This document shows positions 57,455 to 64,000 of a DNA stretch of 64,000 bases, in pieces. The translations under genes were made by a program, and so were the position numbers. Below the pieces are notes generated by a model that saw only the letters and a program-made list of their open reading frames with translations, was not told the DNA's origin and did no database searches. Location: assembly GCA_002914845.1 (NCBI GenBank), contig JXTC01000611.1:26884-90883 (forward strand), read 5' to 3'. Source of the stretch: Trema orientale (Eukaryota; Streptophyta; Magnoliopsida; Rosales; Cannabaceae). The first letter of the stretch is position 1; each line of letters begins with the position of its first letter.

Positions 57455-59809
57455 TTCATAGAGGTTATTAAAAATATGTGGGCGTTCAGCTCCCTAAGAT
57501 ATTGAGACTTATTATGAGACTGATTTGTTAACTGTAGGTAATTCATTATACAAATTAATATAATGTATATACATATATGGATGTATGCTATAGAACAATT
57601 CATGCAAAAGCTTAGAATGTAAGGTAATGGGTAATATCAGTACTCTCATATTTATAAACATTTATTTAGCACGTAATTAGCCTAGACGTGTGGTTTATGT
57701 ATAAACATGGAGAGAATTATATGTCAACAAATAATTGCTTTTATTCAAAAATCAAGAACAAGTGAGAGTAAGACCATGTTCGAATCTCTTTCTCTTGTAT
57801 AGATATTGTGAACTTTCATTATGGTCTTCCAAAATATGTCTACATACATAAAGACATTTTTTCTTACAAAGTCTAAATATCTCTAATCTCAAAATAACGT
57901 GAGGTGCAACAAATTACTTGAAGTGATTTAAATCCCGGATTTTGAACTGTTGTATTAACAACCAATCAAGGCTATAGGAGAAACTTAACACCAATCAAGG
58001 CTATGTTTGTCCTTTCAATCTTCCAAATCAAGTACTAATCAGAGATGTTTTTCAAAAAAGTACTAATCAGAAATATTTGTTTCTCTTTACTGATACGGGC
58101 TAATATGATGCTATAGTAAAGCTATATATTAAAGAAAGATAGGTTCTAAGAAATAAAGTATAATTAAACAAAACAAGTATAAATTATTTATATATCCAAT
58201 TCTTCGGTGCCTGATGAGTGATGACCAGCAACCTCAAAGTATTCGCTTTCAGGAAAAGAAAAATAATTAATAAACCTCAAATTCTGTTTTTTATAAATAA
58301 AAAAGAACCAATAATTGGGGGAAAGAAGATGATGTCAAGGTGGGGGAGAATAAATACAATTTGGTCCACCCAATAAAGTAAGAAACCCAACATTGTAAAA
58401 TGAATAAATAAATGGTCCAAAAGGAGTTGGGATCCGGGTGCCTGCCTTTTTGTGCTGGGATGATAGGAGACTCGCAGGAAACAACAGAGTGACCAAGTGA
58501 GGCTTCGGGATCAGGTGGGGTCTTTTAGCCTTTTCCACAAACACAAGAGGGGCATTTAGTGTGGTTCAGGTTGGATCAAACTCGAGAGGGTTCGTAGGGT
58601 GGTCCAAAACAACCCAACCTCTTCATTGTCACAAACCCATTTTCTTTTTTCCACTCCTTTTCGTTTATTCTGTGGCTCGGTCCGAAGAGGTGATATTTCA
58701 ACTCGGAAAATGAACTGAAATAGGACTATTTCAAAGAAATGACTTTCTTGGAACTATTTTTGAATGATTTTTTGTGCGTGTTAGAATGTCAATTACTAGT
58801 CATTAAAAAAAAGGAATTCTCAAAAGTAGCCACCCCAAAAATTATTTTGACAAATATGTATATATATATATTTCTGCTCATTTCCCATTTCAACTCAAAC
58901 CACAAAAAAAAAAAAAAAAAGAAGACCATCTTCTTCCCATGCTTTAAACTTTATGAAGTCCGGTAAAGGAAAGGGACAACCATACTTGATTTAAACGAGT
59001 TTCGTTTTTGTTTTTACCGCAAAACTAACGTGTTAAGATTTGAAAAGGATAGGTCACCATAAAGAATGCGAGTTTTGAATTAAATTAAATTTCAACCGAA
59101 AGGAACTGAAAAAATGGAGAAGAAAAATTACGTTAAATGTATCCCAACAAAGGTTGAAACATCCCGAGTTATGGCCACCAGTTTTTAAGTTTAAGGGAAT
59201 ATTAAGCAAATTTAATGACAGACGCTCGTATGTATCTCAAGGATGTAAATAACATATTTTAAGTGGGGGAAATATAAAGCAAATAGTAATGTGATAATTT
59301 TTAGCCCATAAAGCAGTAATGCTAATCTCACTTGCACGCCTCATTTATACTGTATTCTTGTGTCTCCGTGTCATGTGTCATATTATTTAGACCAATCAAA
59401 TTCTGTGTATTCACAAATCTCCGTGAACACAAGAGGTGCAAACACTTCGTACTGTGGAAAACTTTTCTATGGGACCACAGTGACCACCACGAGTATCATA
59501 GCACAATACAGCTCAAAATACGTAAACGAAATGAGGGGAATAAAAGAGTCCAAAAGTAGGCGCAAGGGACTAGACGATGAAGGCAATTAACGAGGTGTTT
59601 TATACAAGTTAAAGATTCAGATTCAACTGTTAGAATCTCATGTAAGATCAAATTTTCAGCAAAAGCTGAGAAGCATAAAGAGAACTTGCATTTTACCAGA
59701 GAAAAGTAGGTAGCCACAAGAGACATTATTCTCGCACAAGAGAACAAGATAACTAAAGACCAAATTGTAAAATTCCGGCATGGATACCTAGGTGTTTTGT
59801 ACCAGGTGC
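57455..59809. other. Intergenic region, no gene supported
   Basis: 57980-58010 has a short direct repeat ('accaatcaaggctat' twice). 58420-58640 is GC-richer but has no recognised coding frame. Frames of 75-76 aa at 59332-59590 overlap each other and are not convincing. The stretch just before 59810 probably contains the 3' UTR of the minus-strand RSRC2-like gene. Confidence 0.45.
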
Positions 59810-62800
59810 TTAAAGGCCTAGTCCAACAGTACGGCCATCTCTCCTGCGCAGCCCAGCAGTGTATTGCTTCTCTAAATCCTTCTGGAGTTCCCTCTGCTTT
59901 TCGGCCTGAAGAGGGTTGCCACCTCCTTGGTTCTCGGGTCTGTGATCCACCTTTTGATCGCCCTTCACACCCTACAATTCGCCATAGGCACCAAGGCAAC
60001 CTCAGACTCTAAAATTGTGTCAGTAGGGGAAGAAACTATAAAGGGAGTAAGCGAGTCATTCAGGAAGAACCAAAGATAGTTTTTATTAGCACCGACTAAA
60101 TATAATTCCAAATAGCAAGCATAATGAAGATTTACCATAAGTTTATTAAATTTTTCTTGCCGTTCTCGGTCAGAAAACAGAGCACTATCCCAATGGTGAC
60201 CACACTGCAAAAATTGAAAAGAGCATATGCATCATGGGGGGAAGAGCAGCAGTTACAGAAAACAAGGGGATAAACAAATTGCAATTTACAATAATCAAGA
60301 GAACCTAATTCGCATTGATGCTAAAGAATGACCGTCACAAAAATCTAAAGTCTAAACGTCAGAATTTGATCTGCATATAAGCAAATAAATAATGGACATA
60401 CTTCTTCTGTAGCTGTAGCCTTCTTGTTTCCCCACAGCAGCTTTTTCTTTTGGTCAGCAGTCATGAATCCTGTTCCTACCCCTCCAACAAGGTTCTTGTT
60501 AACTGTGATGGGCAAATACAGCAACAAAATGATTAGGATAAATAGAAGATTCAAGTAGTTGAAACATAACATCTATTCTGTAAGTACACACGAAGCAGGA
60601 CCTAACAAATCAGCTGAGATTTAACTTTTCAACCACAACAATCCAGGTGAATACACAAAGATAACGTGACGAGCAAATATAGCAACAAAATAATTAGGAT
60701 AAAGTGAAGATTCAAGTAGTAGAAAGATAATGTCTATTCTATTAGTACACACAAAGCAGGACCTAACGAATCAGTTAGTTTAACTTTTCAACCACGACAA
60801 TCTAGGTGAATACAAAAATAACGATTTTTCAACCACAACAGCCGAGGTGAATACAAATATAACAAATCCAAATATAACTATCAAATTAAGACGGTTACAA
60901 TCAATATCATCATTCTCACAAGGAAATTAAATAAGAAAGCTATCTCAGCTTTTGTATCAAGAAAGCCTCCGACAACAAACTACACCAGTAGGATGACAAT
61001 GCAGTGAAGACGTATCACAATGACATTCTTCCACATAAACATCAGTCTTCCCCTCCTCTCTCTCTGATAAGTCTCAAAACTTATCAAACTAAATGATATT
61101 GAAAATGGCATGGAAATTGAAACACAAAGAGTAAACAGTAACTCAAAGTACCAGATCATTGAGAGAAAACATCACTAGACACAAATGACAAATGCTCGAT
61201 ATACTGACAGTCAGGTAAAGTAGAAAACAAAAATACAGAACAATCATAAAAATGTGCCACTTCTACCAACGATAACGGGTGAAGTAGCAGTAAAACTACA
61301 AGAGTAATCACAAAATTTAGTGTAACACGTACCCATTTCAGCAGCTTTCATAGCAGCAACTTTTGCAGCATTTATATCATTAGCTATGTCAAAGACACTG
61401 GCCTGGGCCTGGGCCTGGGCCTGGGCCTGGGCCTGGGCCTGGGCTGTAATTTTACCATCCTCAGGTTGGTTGGAACCAGACTCCTTTACATCCGCTACGG
61501 TAGTAAACTTTGAAACTAACCACAGAGTAAATCAGCTCAAAGAACAAGCTTAAGAGAACATTTTGATGAGACAAAGCAAAATAAAAAAGAAAAAGATCAC
61601 CTTTTTTCCGACTATCAGCGTCCTTCTCCAGGTTAAACTTGTGTCTTTTTGCAGGAGATTCTTGATTTTCGCTCCCAAAAACAGATTTTTCTCCAGACTG
61701 TTCTGCTGGCTCTCTGATGTACCTATCCTTTCCCCTGCTAGTTTCCACATCATCATTTTTCTTTTTTCCTTCTTTTGTGAGGTTCTGACCATCACTGTCT
61801 TTTACCTCAGCATTGTAACTTTCTTTACCACGATGTCTACTATCGTCTCTTCGGGCATATAAGTCACTCCGCTGCCCCTTGAACTCTTCATGTTGCAGCA
61901 TCCGATCACCTCTATAATCTCCTGAACTCCTAAGGAAATCCCTTCTATCATCTTGACCATCCTTTTCCATTGTATGCTTCTCCCTTCTACTAACTTCAGG
62001 ATACGCATGCCTCCTGCCAGATTCAGCCTTGTCCATGCTCTTATAACCTGAACTATCATATTTATCTCGAGAATATTTGTCCCCATTTCGCAAATTGTCT
62101 CTTGACCTATAATGGTCAGAATAAGTGCCACCTCTTGATTCCCGACCAGAACGAGCATGTAACCTCTGATGACTTCTTTCTTCATCATCCACATGTTTCT
62201 CATGTCTGCTGTAATCATCATGCCTGGAGTGTCCATGTGAACCTCTGGAAAACTGTCTGTCAGAATGTCTATATGTATCACTGCCCCTACCACAGTGATT
62301 CCTGTCCAAATCCCTGTCTAGTTCCCTCCCATCATCCTTCCTTCTTGATCGATTTTCATAGACTCTTCCAGGATCTTCCCCTGAAAATTGTGGGCTAGAG
62401 CTCAGGTCATGCTTAGGACTCCCTACATATATAGAGAAGCTATATAACCACCAAAACGTAAGATCAGATATTTAACCAATGTGACTTGTCTATAAATTGC
62501 TCTGTAATTTATATTAAAACCTATGTATTTCAGACCAAAGCTATAAGTACATCCTTCACCCGCATTTTATTTGGCCAAAAATCAAGAGAACAGTAGCCCC
62601 AAAGAAAGCAACTCAATTCCCAGGATGTAAGGTAAACTTAACCAGTAACAACTAACAACATATGATGAGACATGGATGTAGGTCATTAGTCCATCTCCAT
62701 CCATAGCCAGTGGTGCGCTGATGCTAAGTGTAATATCACTTTAACAACATAAGTGACATGCATTAACTTAAATTTTTCCAAAAATAAAGAAAAGCAACTA

Positions 62801-63446
62801 GAGAATTGTCACCCAGAGTGAGAGAGAGAGAGAGGGGGGAGGGGGAGGGTTGGGTGGAAGGGGAAAAAAAGAGACATTACAAAACATTGACAATGTTAAT
62901 AAATCACAGTATGACATGATTGTTAAAAACGTTGCAGAATCCTACATTCACCTCGCTTCCATTTAGGTGTAACAAATGAACTGTATCAAATAATAAATAT
63001 AGAGTAAACACGGCATACATGAGTTGGTCAGGCCAATCATTTTCTCTAATGAGGTATGGGGTTCGATGCCTCATGGCCATTGAAACCTAACCATTTGCTA
63101 GATTTTCATCCTTTCCAAACATTGTAGTGTTCAGCGGCAGGATTTAATATGTACATTCATATGTGTGTGTCTGTGTGTGTGTATATATAAATAGCAAACA
63201 TGAAAATCAGCCCTTACTAATCAGATATACTTTTAACAGCGAGAAATCTTCCAAAATTTAGCTACCAAGGCCTCTATTGTAGGTCCTCAAAAGAAAAACC
63301 CAATTCAAAAACTCACCATCAGATGAAGATCGGCTAACCGGAGAATGACGCCGATACTTCCTGTTGGCTGCATCATTTGTAGGCTTACGAAACGCTGTTT
63401 TTACATCAGAATTGTCTTGGGGCGAAGACTGTAAGTTTGCATCCAT
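59810..63446 (-). CDS. RSRC2: RSRC2-like arginine/serine-rich protein with C-terminal SMAP-like domain
   Basis: Six coding exons in transcript order: 63446-63317, 62422-61601, 61494-61333, 60502-60402, 60204-60136 and 59971-59810. All GT-AG; 1446 nt, 481 aa. It starts MDANLQSSPQDNSDVKTAFR. Residues 44-300 are a highly charged R/S/D/H-rich, low-complexity region with many RD, RS and SR pairs. Residues 335-348 are (Ala-Gln)7. A conserved C-terminal block follows: TADQKKKLLWGNKK, LFSDRERQEKFNKLM, LEKQYTAGLRRRDGRTVGLG. This ending is the hallmark of RSRC2/SMAP proteins. The animal family is nuclear and linked to RNA processing; the same here is inference. The ATG has a good context (accATGG). A 5' UTR intron is likely, with donor at 63839/63840. 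Intron 3 has a ~160-bp tandem duplication next to the exon 4 acceptor. Confidence 0.93.
60511..60828 (-). repeat. ~160-bp tandem duplication at the 3' end of RSRC2-like intron 3
   Basis: Plus-strand copies start at about 60512 and 60672 with 'g(g/a)gcaaata' and share 'agcaacaaaat.attaggata', 'gaagattcaagtagt.gaaa', 'gaagcaggacctaac' / 'aaagcaggacctaac', 'ttaacttttcaaccac' and 'aggtgaatac'. In the transcript they lie immediately upstream of the exon 4 acceptor, so the branch-point region is duplicated. Confidence 0.85.
61402..61443 (-). repeat. GCCCAG hexanucleotide microsatellite coding (Ala-Gln)7
   Basis: Seven perfect tandem hexamers (plus strand cctggg) lie in exon 3 of the RSRC2-like gene. 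On the coding strand they read GCC CAG repeatedly, residues 335-348. The unit is a multiple of three, so length changes keep the frame. The nucleotide identity of all units points to recent slippage expansion. Confidence 0.95.
62819..62860. repeat. GA/G-rich simple repeat in RSRC2-like intron 1
   Basis: A (GA)n run followed by a G-rich stretch ('gggggagggggaggg'). The G-run spacing could allow a G-quadruplex on the plus strand, which is the non-template (antisense) side of this minus-strand gene. Confidence 0.6.
63018..63130 (+). mobile_element. SINE-like remnant in RSRC2-like intron 1
   Basis: 'atgagttggtcaggccaatc' (A-box-like) is followed by 'ggggttcgatgcctcatggc', close to a B box. It may be a relative of the SINE-like copies in the UBAC2-like gene. 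Ends not defined. Confidence 0.4.
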
Positions 63447-64000
63447 GGTACCTACTATCTAGCACTTAACAGTAGCAATATATCCTTAAATCAATATTCC
63501 GAAAAATGGAAGAACTAAAAGTTAATATACAGAGTACTTAATTCCAAGAAACCTGAAATACCAAATAACGCGAGAGAATAACCTTTAAGAACAAAATTTC
63601 AGATAAGCAAAAGCAAGCTAAAGGGGTTTTCTTAGCAACCAAACAGAATCATGTAAGAGAAATATATGAGAATTCCTCCTCGTATAGTTCTAGCAATATT
63701 TTCTCAGCAACCAAACAGAAAAAAACAGTCACGAATCTAGGGTTTCAAAAACGAATTACCAAAGTGCTTGAAATTAATAAAATAGAATTAAATGAAAAGA
63801 AAGATATGGAAATGGAAAAGCCAGCGAAAGGATTTGTACCTGGTTATGGAGCTATAGCGATTGATTCATCAAGGTCTGGTGCTAGGGTTTGAGAGAATTT
63901 GGGGGCTCAGCCTCAGAGGTCAGAAATGGCGAAACCTCAAAACCGGGTTGCTCTCTCTCGCTTACGTGGGGGGATTTGAGGTGCAAATATCTAAAAGACG
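63447..64000 (-). promoter_or_regulatory. 5' UTR exon, 5' UTR intron and promoter side of the RSRC2-like gene
   Basis: On the minus strand 'ccataaccag|gtacaaatcc' (exon base 63840, intron from 63839) is a good donor. 'gctagatag' just before the ATG offers acceptors at about 63455-63465. The leader exon would run from about 63960 to 63840 and includes 'ctagggttt'-type sequence common at plant transcript starts. The promoter lies at or beyond the window edge. Confidence 0.5.

Noticed and set aside
59332-59590. Overlapping 75-76-aa frames as small genes
   Set aside because: Two frames overlap in the same DNA and neither has homology I recognise. The region probably belongs to the 3' flank of the RSRC2-like gene.
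61802-62398. 163-aa minus-strand and 98-aa plus-strand frames
   Set aside because: They are other-frame shadows of the large charged exon 2 of the RSRC2-like gene.

Overview
This is a stretch of plant nuclear DNA, most likely from an AT-rich eudicot. The genes are split by GT-AG introns, the proteins match plant families, and the spaces between them are full of small inverted-repeat elements, tandem repeats and decayed transposons. I see no bacterial operon, CRISPR array or organelle gene. Four isolated N characters (6980, 13292, 17282, 50914) mark a draft assembly. I could not determine the species.

I reconstructed five protein-coding genes exon by exon. Each gives an uninterrupted reading frame from ATG to stop. 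(1) 3425-9487 (+): a membrane-anchored O-fucosyltransferase-like protein, 6 exons, 402 aa. (2) 21265-24457 (+): a DUSP12/YVH1-type dual-specificity phosphatase with a C-terminal zinc domain, 6 exons, 367 aa. (3) 25644-31485 (-): a UBAC2-type rhomboid-like membrane protein with a C-terminal UBA domain, 8 exons, 289 aa; its last intron probably has a GC donor. (4) 47282-49597 (-): an F-box protein with a hydrophobic N-terminus, 5 exons, about 407 aa. (5) 59810-63446 (-): an RSRC2-type arginine/serine/aspartate-rich nuclear protein with an (Ala-Gln)7 microsatellite tract and a C-terminal SMAP-like block, 6 coding exons plus a 5' UTR exon, 481 aa. These are housekeeping-type genes. I see no shared pathway, although genes 3 and 4 both belong to ubiquitin-linked families.

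Layout: 1-3.3 kb is AT-rich and repeat-derived. Gene 1 follows, with an intronic ~205-219 bp satellite and a partial pseudo-exon. 10.8-20 kb is a gene-free block holding a 74-bp minisatellite, several miniature elements and an 0.8/0.7-kb duplication with an N at its junction. Genes 2 and 3 converge at 21-31.5 kb. 31.5-47.3 kb is a transposon-rich gap with two Mutator-like miniature elements that have perfect 9-bp target duplications, a truncated hAT element carrying a gypsy fragment, minisatellites and an unassigned GC-richer block. Gene 4 follows. 50.5-59.8 kb is gene-free and contains a three-layer nested insertion at 55988-57454 whose order can be read from its target duplications. Gene 5 closes the window.

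The most interesting material is structural: nested insertions, repeat families with precise ends, intron growth by tandem duplication, and duplications beside N characters that may be assembly artefacts. I found no convincing new multi-gene system.
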